A DNA stretch of 64,000 nucleotides from contig NC_134138.1 in NCBI RefSeq assembly GCF_033958435.1, forward strand, positions 211,553,298 through 211,617,297, written 5' to 3'. Position numbers and translations under genes: made by a program. Shown piece after piece: positions 46,301 to 58,715 of the stretch. The notes beneath the pieces are model-generated. The model did not search any database. It was not told the origin of the DNA and was given only the letters and a program-made list of their open reading frames with translations. Source of the stretch: Carettochelys insculpta. Lineage: Eukaryota > Chordata > Testudines > Carettochelyidae. The first letter of the stretch is position 1; each line of letters opens with the position of its first letter.

Positions 46301-49300
46301 ACAATTTTTACTGTGATTAAAATGTTAGCTAGAGAGACTATAATGTGAAAAGAGACATAATTACTAATGGCACAAGTCCTATTTTTTTAAGTTCAAACTA
46401 CCAGAATAGGAATCCATCTTTCTCCTGGGAGATTCCACAGAATGTATCTTAGCTGGTGAATCACAGCTAATAAGGGTAGCTACATCATCTCCAGCCCCAT
46501 TTATTCATTTCTCTATTTAACCACTTTTGTCTTTGTCACCTATTTATCTGGCTCTTCCTCTCCTCCTCCACTCTTCTAGCTACTGCCCTATTTTCAGGAA
46601 GGCCACATCAAAGAATAAATATGCAGAGCTTGTCTACCCAGTGCATTACTCTGCACAGACAAGGGTAAGTTCTAGGAAACACTAACTGGCCCATGTGCAC
46701 GCTATTGGCACACACTAGAAGTTCCCTAGTGTGTGTGTTAGCACGGTACAGTTTGAAACAGGGCTACAATAACATGCATTATGAAACATAAGTACACACC
46801 AGCAGGGTCCAGAACAACCAGTTGGTGCACAGCACATTAGTGCATTCTAGCTTTACACTACGCTAGTGCAGACTAACATGGCCAAGTCCTTTAAGTCTGG
46901 CCTGTCTCAACCCTGTCTCTTTTTCTGAACCTGCCATTTTGCTGGGTACAAGTAACTACGTGGTCATTCCTACAGCTTAGGTGTCCACCTGACAGTGCGT
47001 ACACATCAGGCCCTTACAGATTTTCTCACATGAAAATTTTAAAATCACTCAACTTTGAGCTGACTTTGGTTCCACTGAGCCCTATGACGTAACTTTCACT
47101 TCACTATGTGGCAAATTAGGCCAATGGCTTCAATGGGAGTAGAATTAAGCCAGCGCTACGTCCCCCTGAAAATCTTGAAAATAATTCTGGGCACAAAAAT
47201 GTGGACAGATTTTACAAATGTGGCCATTAATGTTAATACCTTGTCTATTGAATTAACTACAGTGTACACAATATTCTGTAGCCTTCCAGTGAATTCTGAG
47301 TTTGTTGGCATTGGGTTTTGTTACTGCACCTGAACACAGTTTCATTTCCAACGTTGTTGTTGCTGTCATTGTTAAAGCTGTCAAGCTTCCACAATACTTC
47401 GTAGAGGATGAAGGTAATAGTACTTGAATAAGAAGGAAAGGCCTGCGTGTGAAGAAGTTCCCACAGAGTAATAATAGGTGAATTATGTTTCGTGAAGCCA
47501 GCATTTAACAAAATATTCCACTGCAGTTTTTTCTGAATAAGCATAAACTTCTCAGAGAGGTTAAGGGATGTAGCCACTTAACTGGTTTCACCTCGTTTTG
47601 TGGCTCACTTGTGGCTGAGGTTAGATCTCTTGTGTATAAAAGACCTCCTCCTGCTCTCATTAAAATGAAGGGCAAAGCCATCAGTGGCACCTGAGCAGGA
47701 TGAGGCCTTGCTGATGATTGAACTCATGAACAACAACAACAACAAAATCAATGTAATTTCCAAAGTCCATGTAACTTACTTAACTAGTATACTGTTTACA
47801 GTGTAACTAACAAGGTGTGTTCTGCTTTTTGTTTGTTTGTTTGTTTACTTTTCTTCCTTTGAAACATCAGGTGCAGGCCACTTTCAAATGCAGAGTCTGG
47901 AACTAGAAAAACCCACTGTTCTGATCTAATATGGTAAATCCTGTTTTCCTAAAACCTGTATCTAAATCCTTAGCTAGTTTAAACTGACGTCAGTGTTTCC
48001 TGCGATGGAGCTACACCATTTTACATCAGCTGATGATCCAGAACCCGTTTTCCAAACACAGAAGTTTAGTTACAAATATTATTGCAAACATGGCCCACAA
48101 TGTTTTCTTATTTATGATATGTGGGATAAGCAAGGCAAGTCACAAACAAATGCTAGACAACACTGACATACAGTACAGCCTCATCCCTCCAAAACTTCCT
48201 CTGATCCAAAACAAGGCCATATCCTGCAATGTCTCTGAATTACATTAAAAATTGCCTGACAAAGGTATGATTCTCAGCATTTTGGGCTTCTGCTGTTTCA
48301 ATTCTTGTGCAATCCTATAAGGTGAAGAGCATCTTCTGAGAAGTGATACCACTTAAATCAAAATGAGTCACTGACCCCCCAGTAGCCACTCCCAGGAAGC
48401 ACTTGGTAGTGTACAAAATCAGGTGCGGAAGCACGAGATCCAATGGGCAAGGACCTTATCTGGACCCTTTTTCTGTGCAGTGTTGAGCACATCACTAACG
48501 CTCAGCAAACAGGCCCTGGAACCTGTACCCAGTGAAATCAATGGCAGTACTCCCATTTATATCGCAGGGGACAAATTCTGAGCTAAATGCTACCTACAAT
48601 TCCCCCTCCCCCATTGAAATCTGAGAGCAGAATGAGGCCCTTAGAATTTGGTGAAAAATAAGCTAATTTTGATCTGGTAAAACTGGGTTAGTTTCATAGA
48701 AGAATGGTGGACTGAAAAATTGATCTGAATTGTAAGGACTGGCATCCCCCCTGTCCAGGTCCCGATCTTCCTTCACCCTGGTCCTGCCCTATTCCTCTGC
48801 AAAGGTCTCCTGAGCACTCAAACTGGGAGACATCCCATTCTTGTGCCAGTCACTACCTTCACATCTAAATTTCATTGATTGAGATTACTGCTAGAAAACT
48901 AAACTCCCATAATTTAATCCTGACTGATCTAAATTAAACTTCCACAAACTCAGCATTGCCCTGTGCAAAACTAAAGTGTAACTTTCACTTGCCTAACTCT
49001 CTAGCAAAGTTCACTGGAGATAATTAATTTTCTCTTCTCTTCCCAGCTCAGCGTGTATGTTCTTTCCCCTTTCCAGTAAAGCAAAACATATTTCAGGGGG
49101 CACTTCAGCTCACGGTTTCAATGCTTGCATAGTCCCATCTCTTCACTCCAGTTCTTTCATTCACACTAGCTCACCAGTATGTATTCCTTTTATTCTAATC
49201 TCTCTGCTTGTAGGCAATTAGCAATGTATTCGGTTCAAAAGGAATTCTGTTCTACCACACAGGTTTTGTAGCATCTCTTTGTTTATATAGATAAGGACAC

Positions 49301-52223
49301 CGCAACTGATGTAAAGATTTAGTGCACATAAGATTCTTCACTTTTAACGCACTTCTATATTGAGGACATTTTCTATGGCTTGGTAAGCACACACAGAATG
49401 ATTCCTGGGGAGCAGATGGCAGGTTTACAGGCTGAATCTGACCCCAACACTAGATCTAATGACTCAAGTACAGATATTAGACAAGGCACACATTTGCAGT
49501 GAAAAGCTGCCACAGACCTATTTTATCATATATGCTACTACTCCTACCACTCCCCACCAACACCAGCCAATTCAGTGAATTCTGAACAGTATTTAAATGC
49601 ATAAAATAAAAAGCATCAGTCAGTCCAGGCCATTTTTAATGCAAGACCAGAAATCTAAGTCAGAACTATGATGCAAAGCTACCGGATCCATCCATTTCCT
49701 CCACCAGGTATAAACATTGCACATAAGTTCATACACTACGGGCCTAATTCTCAGTTATTCTTTCTAGCGTTAGGGGCAGGAACTGGGGTTAAGGCAGAGG
49801 CTGCCTTTGTGTTCCTTTACATGCAAAGCCCTCTGTATTCTGGGCCAGGCAAAAGCCTACTTGGCTTCTAGTATAAGCTACAGCAGTCCCCCGGGGGCTC
49901 TGGGAAGCAAAGAATGCCTACAGTGCAGAGCATTCTGGACATACCACTTACACCAAAGGCTGGGAGGAGGACGGGTGTAGATGACTTACAGCTGCTCCAC
50001 AGAGACCTAGGAGACCCTGTGCTCAGGAAATTTTCACAAGGGGTCATTTCCACTTACTTTAAGACCCCTTTAATCTGCCAGAGCAACAATAAAGGCCTAT
50101 TGTAAGTGAAAAAAATCCTTACCCAGAAGCTTATGCACACCATTCCATAGCATAGCATGGCATATGCCTATGCACACTGTACCAGGTAGTCTACATTTAG
50201 GGTATTATTGCATTACTTTAGATGTCATTCTTGATTATTATCACCAAGTGCATTGCTTCCACTCGCACACAAAAGAAAAACCCTGCTAAGCTATAGCCGT
50301 CCCATTAAGGAATTGGTTGTATAGTTTTCCTTTCCTAAGCAAAGTACACGTCAAGAAGGACACAGAAAAATTTAAAATATTAGCTGTTGCTTTTTGACTT
50401 GACTGCTAACACAATAAAGCAGCATTGCAAACTGATTCATGGAAGTCTGCCGTTTTCATTGCTCCCTTTGCTGGTATTACTTCATGGATATTGGAACCCT
50501 TAGGGATACTGGAATATGAATAAAGATTTTTTTTAAATCAGCCGTTTTTTCTTGGTTCTGTTTCTAAAAATAATGCAGTTTGCAAAAAACAGAAGGTTTG
50601 GTTTATAACACAAACAAAATTGTTACATTCTGAATGGGTTGTAAGTACCTGATTCTTTGCCTTTTTACTCATCCCTGCTTAAAAAAAAAATCTGCAAATC
50701 CATTTGCTAACCAGCTGCACCTCTGTACTGAACAGATAACAACCTGTGCAAGCCAGGCTTTGCTGTGAATCGGTGCTGATAGGCCTGAATCTCATAGCTT
50801 TTTTTAAATGCTAATGACAAGAAACATTTCCTAAGCCAAAACGCTCTTGTAGATCTGTCTACTTCTATTATGACTGATATTTGCTTGTAAGTACATAGAA
50901 CACTTGTTCACTGTGCCTTATCTGCTATGGTGCAGCATGCTGACCTACATACCATTCAGCACAATATGATGCACAAACATCTTCTATATAATTTTTCATT
51001 TTCGACTTAAAAACAGTAGAGGCAAAATAGGATTGCTGCAAATCTAACAAAGAGATGGCATTATTTCCAAATAAAAATGTGCATTTTTCCAAAGAATTTA
51101 TTTGTCTAGCAGCATGAAGTTCATACACAGCAATCTTTAAAAAGGGTGTTGAATTGCGATTAGGAAGGCAGGACTTAGGAAGAAGAACATACCACATCTT
51201 TTCAACTTACATTGAATAATTAAGCTAACTTATTTCTCATCACAATTAAAAGTTCAGCCTTTCTGAACCGTGTTTTCACAATATCACTAAATGCTGCTGA
51301 TATAAGAATGCTGAAGTAAGTTTGGTAGTAACAATAAAGATGAAGGATAGAAAAGGATACAGTAGCTAAGGGAACTGAAATGATAATCTATTACCTGCCA
51401 TTGTCAGCTGTACAGAACTACAGTAGTTATGATTTTTGCTGTGGTATGTGCTGTGTTGAGTAAGCCTACCCTTTATGGTGATATTCAGCTACTGAATTCA
51501 ATAATTACTACACCTAACTTATTGCAAATAAACACAGAGCTACCATTGACCCTGCATTTTTCATACTGAGTAGGTGAAACATAGCTGAAAATATATCTTA
51601 ATATGGAAGATGTACATTAAGAGCTAAATGAATTAATTTTAAGAGCTCAATGAATAATCTTACAAAACACAAAGTCCTCAACAACTCTGAACATATCTAA
51701 CCGGTAAGTACGTGTAAATTACTTGGCAAATCTTGAGAAACTATCCTTTTAACTAATAGATAAAGAAGGTACTTTGTATTGGCCATAGCCATTATTTTTA
51801 ATGTGTATAATGAAACATGATTCCTGCTTACAAAAAAACAAACTAAAATCATTTTATCTATAATACATGTTGTATAACAATGTCCTTGCATATATATTGA
51901 ACTGAGGTGTATTTATTACAATGTTATTATCTGAAAATGAAAAATACACTACACAAATTTTAGAGAAAAAGAACTTCTAACTCTACTACAAATTTAAATA
52001 AACTATGCAATCTATATTTAACACTCACTTAACAAAAAAAAAAAAAGAGCGAGAGAGATTTTTGTGCCCACAGACACTGGAATATTTCACAGTCACAGTG
52101 ACTTAGTTATTGCTGGAGTCCATACAGGACAGAAAATAATATAGGGACCAAGCCATCCCTCAGAGCAGTCAATGGGAGTGCTCCCAGAGGCTTCAGCTAG
52201 AGATGCATTAGCCCTTTATCCAG
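46301..52223. other. Long AT-rich stretch, no gene seen; short simple repeats
   Basis: No coding signal was found. Small features are an (AAC)n tract at about 47729-47745, a (TTTG)n tract at about 47828-47848 and an A-rich run at 52034-52047. A block at 46625-46890 has weakly inverse ends and may be an old DNA transposon. Fragments with TTCAATGGGAGT-like words (about 47130, 48535) look like old repeat remnants. The block 50240-50570 is non-repetitive and could be conserved. Confidence 0.4.
47828..47848. repeat. (TTTG)n simple repeat
   Basis: Five successive TTTG units with little variation form a short microsatellite-like tract in otherwise unremarkable AT-rich DNA. Confidence 0.7.
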
Positions 52224-52226
52224 AGA

Positions 52227-52616
52227 GGCTGTGTCTACACTTGCACTCCCCTTTCGAAACAGGAATGCAAATGAGGGAAATAAAATGCAAATGAGGCACT
52301 GATTTATGTCATGGTTCATTTGCATAATCTCTTTTCAGAAGGGACTCTTTAGAGAGAAAAAAAGCAGTGTAGACGGGGCTGTTTAGAAAATAAACCAGTT
52401 CTTCAAAAGAACCCCGCGTCCTATTTTTCGAAGATGGGGTTTAGTTTCGAAAGAGCCCCATCTACACTGCTTTTTTTTCTTTTGAAAGAATCTCTTCTGA
52501 AAAGAAATTATGTAAATAGAGCATGAAATACATAAATCAGTGCCTCATTTTCATTTTTGATTTCCCTCACTTGCATTCCTCTTTTGAAAGAGAAGTGCAA
52601 GTGTGTAGACAGAGCC
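52227..52616. mobile_element. Fold-back MITE with octamer repeats
   Basis: The left end GGCTGTGTCTACACTTGCAC pairs with the inverse of the right end (GGCTCTGTCTACACACTTGC). The flanks AGA and AAA fit a changed 3-bp duplication. The arms carry inverted AAATGAGGCACTGATTTATG, GCAGTGTAGACGGGGCT and CTTTCGAAACAGGAATGC modules meeting near 52420. Exact ATGCAAAT octamers are at 52265 and 52285 and ATTTGCAT is at 52318. Confidence 0.82.
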
Positions 52617-52619
52617 AAA

Positions 52620-53837
52620 AAGTATTATGTACTTTTGTGCTCTGACTCATCACTATATATCTGAACCAGAAATGGTAAACCACCATTAGCATGTTCATTA
52701 ACTAACCTTTATTTACAGGAGCTGGAGGGTTTGGTTTGGGATTTAAGCATCCAACATTCCCTCAGGATTTACAGCTGAAGTCACATGTTCCATCATAATA
52801 ACTTCAGCTTAGGTGAAGCTTTTGGACTTGATTTTGCTTAGGATGTTTATAATTCAAGGGGTGCTTTTTATATACATTTGGCAGACCCATTCCCTCAGCT
52901 CTGTAATAGGCTTTTATTAACATGACATACGGTGTTTTGATTCCCATTCATTTTACATCATTAATGGCAACAGAGTATTTTACAGCCACAGATAGTTCTA
53001 TAAGCCTAATTTATTAATGGCTTGTACTGATGTGATTTCCTGAAAAAGCTTATTATTGGCACACTTTCTGGAATGACATTACAGGCAAAGTTTAACCAAT
53101 AGATAAATTGTGCTGACTAGACTTAGCAACAAGGAAAGATGGCTTTACTACCATTCAGATATCAGAAAGATATTTCTCACTTCCAGCTGTGATTTCCAAC
53201 TTTGGTCTAGGAAGCCTGCAACCCTTCCTCATTTCAGTCCCTGCTTAGACTTGCCCAAGTTGCTATTCATCTCAGTAGGAACACTCACAACAGACCAAGA
53301 CCCTTGCTGGTATTCTAGCAGGTAATCTTACATTCATAAAAGTATATTAAGATATAATTTTTGCATGATACCCATACCTTCCCAAGCTCTGTTTGCAGAA
53401 GGAGTTATTGAGATAAATTATGGTATTTACAATTTTATAGTGCTTCCCATTTGAGGATTCCAAGGCATTATTCACACTCAGAACATCCATTGGGATATGG
53501 TGTTATGATGAAGCCCAATTTACAGATTTTAGGAAGTGTAGCAGAGACAGGTTAATGTGTATATTCAAGGTCATGTGGAAAGTATGAATCCAAATCTTCT
53601 GTCTCTCAGTTTTATGCTTTATGGAATATGTGGCCTCATCTGTAATTCCTGTGGAAACATTGGATGCTTAAATAATCCAGAACAATATGGAAAATGTTCC
53701 ATCCATAAATTTTAAAGGACTCTGTAGTCTTCATATTATGATATAATTGGACAGGTAAATATTATCACACTGAATACTTACCATTTCCATTAAATGGCAT
53801 TTTCCAAACAAATTAAATCTTCTAACACAAATTTAGC
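52620..53837. other. AT-rich sequence, no gene seen
   Basis: No coding signal was found. The part at about 52900-53100 (TTTATTAATGGCTTGTACTG, AAAGCTTATTATTGGCAC) is non-repetitive and might be conserved, but nothing decisive is visible. Confidence 0.4.
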
Positions 53838-53845
53838 TAACAATA

Positions 53846-54220
53846 GAGCTGTGTGGGCAATGATTTTTTCAGTTTGATTTTTTCAGTTTGCTGGCAGTTC
53901 AAAAATACCCACAATTTTCAGAATTTTCAGCAAATTCAGCAAAAACCACAATTTTCAGCAAATCAAAAAATCTGAAAAAGTTGTTTTGGGTTCAACAAAC
54001 CATTTCATTTAGATTTTATAAATACAAACCATATTACAAATAAAATTAAAGACAAATCTTAAGCAAAATGTCATTTGAATCCCCAAATTAAGTTTTTTAA
54101 TCAGAACAATTTGTGGAAATTTACACAAATTTGCAACATGATTTGATTGACTCAAATCAATACTTTTTACTAAACAGAGTTCAGGCAAAAACAAATAAAT
54201 TAATAAATTTCACCCAGCTC
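53846..54220. mobile_element. Probable non-autonomous hAT-like element
   Basis: It starts GAGCTGTGTGGGCAA and ends TTTCACCCAGCTC, an imperfect inverse pair. The flanking octets TAACAATA and TAACTATT agree at 6 of 8 places, as expected for an old 8-bp hAT duplication. The interior is rich in ATTTTCAGCAAA-type words on both strands. It has no coding sequence. Another old repeat class is possible. Confidence 0.45.
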
Positions 54221-54228
54221 TAACTATT

Positions 54229-56232
54229 AGTCGGCATGTTCTGAGAAGATAACGACTTATGGCTCAATCCTTCATCCTGGGCAGCCTAAACTCACACTGA
54301 AATGAACAGAATGAAAAATGAGAGCCTGATTTTAGAACAAAGGTGCAATAAATACCGTTAGCGTCTTTTAGATATTATTTCCAAAAGATGAGGGTATTTT
54401 TAACAGTAGAATCAGAACTTTATTGTGGTAGACTGTGTGCAGAGCATGCAAGCAGTCTTCCTCTCATACCGTTCATTGACATCCCTGCACAGAGGGCCAA
54501 TAACAAAATTAATCCTTCTATTCTTGTAGAGCCCAAAATGGAATGTAGCCTTCTCTAAGCATGAGGAAAGGCAAAGATTGCCTTGCCAATGCAGCCTCGC
54601 AACACAATGGCCAGTGGACCCAATTCTGTGGGAAAAGTAGCACCTGCGCAACCCTGCCTTCAAGAGAGTGTATGAGCTGCTCTTGAAATACTACCTTTCA
54701 CGGGAGATGGGGAGTCGTCCAAAAAAGAGGGCAAATAGGAGAAGCGTTCTGACGCATCATGCACCAGCCCAGGGTCATGCAATGGAATGTGCTGTATCTC
54801 TTACGGGGATGTTACAGACCATAGTCCTCAAACTTAACTAGGAGACTCAGTTAAGTATCATGTGTCATGCATACAAAGCTCCTACTAGATCCATGCAGTT
54901 CCATTTCCCTACCAATGCAGGGCTGTGGCTGACTGCTACACTCTAGCACAGGGCATATTCTCCCCACATGTTGAGAAGTATTGTGCTTGCTCCAAAAGAG
55001 CACCCAAGTCAGTGTTCCTGTGTATCACTCCTTACTAAGGGCTGTGCCCCAAAGCCTTCACTATATCCCGAATTCCTGGGAAAGAAAATGAAAGTATAGT
55101 TTGGGCTCCTATCCTTTTGGCCAGATGTATGCACAACCCAAAGCCGTTCTCTATTTTAATAAAACAGAATGAGGTAATACTACAAAAATAACCTCCTTTG
55201 ATCCTAGAAGTACTTTTATTACAAGGTTTGCAAGCCAAGTGGAATGAAAAACTTTTAAATAAAAAATTAATGCAAAAAGGCAAGGCTGGGAGATAGACAG
55301 ATTTAAGAAATATTGTCTTTTTCTACTCAAACTTTTGTGAGAAATATTTCTGGGAAAACATATTGATACCCCTTTCAACTTATTCCAGGCACAATTTTAC
55401 AGGTAGGCTCTGTGACTCATTAAATTTAGCTTTGAAGATATACCATAGCATACAGCATTACAGTTATCATATGCTCTAAAACTCTGTTTGAAAACTAGTT
55501 CAGTAAAATTTATTAATGATCTGAAGGTGGAGGTAAATTTACAGACAATGCTTAATTGGGAAAATTGCTTACTCAAAGAAATACAAAAAAACTAAAGAGG
55601 ATGGGCAGAAAATAACAGTAAGAGGGTTAAGATGGAAAAAATTAAGCTAAAACTCCTGAGCAAAACTTCTCTGACATGTTGCTGCTCAGAGTGGAGACCT
55701 TCTTCCCTGATATGCCCCTAAAGCATCATTCTCACACACATAGGTCTATGCAAATAATAATGGTCTGATCCTGATGCCCTTTAAAGTCAGTGAACAGACT
55801 CCTCAGCCCTTCAGGTGTGAATCAACCCTAAATAATAAATACTGTACAGTTTTCCTGTAACGCAATGCCCTAGGAACTCAGAGTTACAAACACCAGATCG
55901 ATGAAGCTATCAGTCAACTGGAAGTGTGCAATAAGACAGCAGCAGAGACAAGACCAAAAAGAGCACAAATACAGTACAGTATTGTGTTAAACATAAACTA
56001 CTAAAAAAGAAAGGAAAACTTTAAACAAAAAGGTTTGACAAGGTAAGGAAATTGTTTCTGTGATTGTTGCATTTAAATTACGATGATTAAAAGCAGTATT
56101 TTTCTTCCACGTAGTAAAAGTTTTAAAAAGTAGTAAGTCAATGTTCAGCTATAAACTTTTTAAAGAACAATGATAGCATTTTGTTCAGAGTTAAGAACAA
56201 CCTCCATTCCCAAGGTGTTAGTAACGAGGAGG
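54229..56232. other. AT-rich sequence, no gene seen
   Basis: Only short chance open frames are present. No transposon ends were recognised. Confidence 0.45.
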
Positions 56233-56499
56233 TTCTTATTCAGCGGTCAGTAACCCCCGGAACTGGGGCCAAGAGTGGTATGTGAGCTGGTTTTCACTGG
56301 TACGCAAGACAGGAGATCAGCCTTGTCCCTCTTCCCCGATGCAGCTGGGAGCTTGCTCAAAGCCAGGCCTCCTGTGGATAAGCAAAAGACCAGCTAATGC
56401 TACAGACCACCACCTAAATGGTGAAGCACTGCATCTTAATTTATTCATTAATGAAGCTGTTGTAAGTAGGACTATTAAGCTACGTCTACACGTGAACGC

Positions 56500-56580
56500 T
56501 ACATCGAAGTAGCTTATTTCGATGTAGAGACATCGAAATAGGCTATTTCGATGAATAACGTCTACACGTCCTCCAGGGCT
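56500..56580. promoter_or_regulatory. Subterminal TCGA-centred repeats, left end of copy 3
   Basis: Four near copies of an ATCGAAATA/TATTTCGAT word alternate in direction (ACATCGAAGTAGCTTATTTC, then ACATCGAAATAGGCTATTTC). Related TTCGAAGTAG and CGTCGAAGTAGGGCG words occupy the right subterminal region (about 60850-61015). Iterated subterminal motifs in DNA transposons commonly serve as binding sites for the element's own DNA-binding protein, here presumably the Myb-like partner. That role is inferred. Confidence 0.45.
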
Positions 56581-56811
56581 GGCAACGTCGACGTTCAACA
56601 TCGACTTTGCGCAGCACCACATCAAAATAGGCGCAGCAAGGGAACGTCTACACGCCAAAGTAGCACACATCGAAATAAGGGTGCCAGGAACAGCTGCAGA
56701 CAGGGTCACAGGGCGGACTAGCGCTTCCAGGGCAACAGCTAACCGCTCCCTTAAAGGGCCCCTCCCAGACACACGCACCCTGCACAGCATGCGGTCTGCA
56801 GAGCCATAGGC

Positions 56812-58189
56812 ATGCACACCTCGAGCGACGCAGTCATGGACCCCCAGCAGCAGCAGCAGCAGCAGCAGCCAGAGGTCCACCCAGCCGCCCCTGTAGGAGC
56901 AGTGCTCGCCCTGCTCCATGCCATGCAGGAGGCAGCTGAGCACCTCCTTGCCACAGAGGAGGAGCTGCCCGCAGGGGAGGAGGACTCAACCCCCAACCCT
57001 GCAGCACCCCACCCCCCACCCAGCCACACACGCCGCCGGCTGTGGAGCTACCCCACCAGCACTGACTGGTGGGAGCAGCTGGTGCTCGGAGAGTGGGACG
57101 ACAACCGCTGGCTCCAGAACTTTCGGATGAGCCGGCAGACATTTCTGGAGCTATGCCAGTGGCTCACCCCCGCACTCAGGCACCAGGACACCGCCATGCG
57201 GCGTGCCCTAAGCGTGGAGAAACGGGTCGGCATCGCTGTCTGGAAGCTGGCCACTCCAGACAGCTACCTATCCGTGGGCCAGCAGTTTGGCGTCGGCAAG
57301 GCCACTGTCGGGGCTGTCCTCTTGGAGGTAAGAGGACCCACGGGGGAGTGGGGGGGAGGCAGCCCTGGCAGGGGAGGGCCACACACACCCTGCACACCCC
57401 TCATTGGTGCTCTCCCATGTGCTTCCCCTGCAGGTCATCCGCGCCATCAATGCCCTGCTCCTCCACAGGCTCGTGAGGCTGGTGGACCCGGATGCCGCCA
57501 TCGCAGGCTTTGCCACCCTGGGCTTCCCCAATTGCTTCGGGGCTCTGGATGGGACCCACATCCCCATCCGTGCCCTGGAACACAGTGGAGGACTCTACAT
57601 AAACAGGAAGGGCTACCACTCAGTGGTCCTCCAGGCCTTGGTGGACAGCCAGGGCCGCTTCCTGGACATTTATGTGGGCTGGCCTGGCAGCACCCACGAC
57701 GCCCGGGTATTCCAGAACTTGGACCTGTGCCGCCGGCTGGAGGCAGAAACCTACCTCCCCCAGCGGGAGATCCCTGTGGGGGACACCACCATGCCCCTCT
57801 GCATCATCGCAGATGCGGCATACCCCCTCCGGCCCTGGCTCATGCACTCGTACACGGGCCATCTGTCAGCCAGCCAGGAGCGCTTCAACCAGCGCCTGAA
57901 CCACGCGCACCAGGTGGTGGAGCGCACATTTGGCCGCCTCAAAGGGTGCTGGAGGTGTCTCCTCACCCGCCTTGATGCGGGCCCCACCAACATCCCCCAG
58001 ATTGTGGGTGCGTGCAGCGCCCTACACAACCTGGTGGAGAGCAAGGGGGAGGCCTTCTTTCAGGGCTGGGCTGTGGAGGCCGGCAGGGCTGATGTGCAGC
58101 CACCCGCTGCCCCCAGTCGCGAGGTGGACCCCGAAGGGACCCGGGTCTGGGAGGCCCTGCGGGCCCACTTCGATGAGGCCACGGGGTGA
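56812..58189 (+). CDS. Harbinger copy 3 DDE nuclease (HARBI1-type), intact, two exons
   Basis: The family enzyme excises and inserts the transposon. Exon 1 is 56812-57327, then a 106-bp intron (GTAAGA donor at 57328, CCCTGCAG acceptor ending 57433, phase 0), then exon 2 to the TGA at 58187-58189: 423 residues, or 415 from the second ATG at 56836, a better-placed start just before a run of eight Gln. Residues 60-170 hold TDWWEQLVLGEWDDNRWLQ and a helical DNA-binding-like region (FGVGKATVGAVL). The catalytic core shows GALDGTHIPI (D211), GSTHDARVF (D261), IIADAAYPL (D299) and VVERTFGRLKG (E335); D211, D299 and E335 are the likely triad. AATAAA follows at 58299. No disruption is seen. A domesticated host gene is less likely because it lies between intact transposon ends. 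Confidence 0.88.
56845..56869 (+). repeat. CAG repeat coding for glutamines
   Basis: About eight CAG units encode Gln near the nuclease N-terminus. Such a tract can vary in length without breaking the frame. Confidence 0.8.
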
Positions 58190-58298
58190 ATGCTGGCAGG
58201 CCCGTCACTGCACCCCCCGCATCCTCCACAACACTCCCTGCCCCTACACCCACACCACAGAGCACCCAAGAGCATACCCCCCCCACTTTTCTTGTAAA

Positions 58299-58304
58299 AA
58301 TAAA
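58299..58304 (+). terminator. AATAAA polyadenylation signal of the copy 3 nuclease
   Basis: A canonical AATAAA lies about 110 bases after the nuclease stop. Copies 1 and 2 have the same signal in the matching place (20461-20466 and 32436-32441 on the minus strand), which supports its use. Confidence 0.55.
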
Positions 58305-58351
58305 AGCAGACAGTTGTTTGTCAACTCACACATTTTCTTTACTACAACTCT

Positions 58352-58375
58352 TATACTATTATTATTATTATTATA
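58352..58375. repeat. (ATT)n simple repeat
   Basis: A short run of ATT units (TTATTATTATTATTA) lies between the two convergent genes of copy 3. Confidence 0.7.
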
Positions 58376-58715
58376 AATATTCTGAACAAGACAAACTATG
58401 TACAGGGGAAATCAAACTGATAAATACATATACATTATAAAAATCGGGATAACATGAAAGGGGAAGACAAGGAAGGGGAGAACTATTTACATGGGGGGGT
58501 AAGGATCAGCAAAGTAATGGGTCACAAATACAAACTATTTACAAGAAAAGAACAATAAACTGGGGGGAATATATACAAAGGGGGGGGGCACGTCCTGGGC
58601 CCCACGCCCCTACAGTCCAGCGCTGGAGGTGGGTGGCCAGGATCCCTGCCTCAGCCGCAGCCCTGGCTGGGGCTGGCTGGGGGCTGGGTGGACCAGGAGA
58701 TATGGCCAGCGAGTG

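Noticed and set aside
46625..46890. MITE with ends near GAGCTTGTCTAC and CTAACATGGCC
   Set aside because: The inverse match is weak and no target duplication could be aligned, so it was not listed as an element.
56836..58189. Domesticated host HARBI1-type gene
   Set aside because: The gene lies between matching transposon ends with an exact TTA duplication and beside the expected Myb-like gene, so it is a transposon gene unless synteny shows otherwise.
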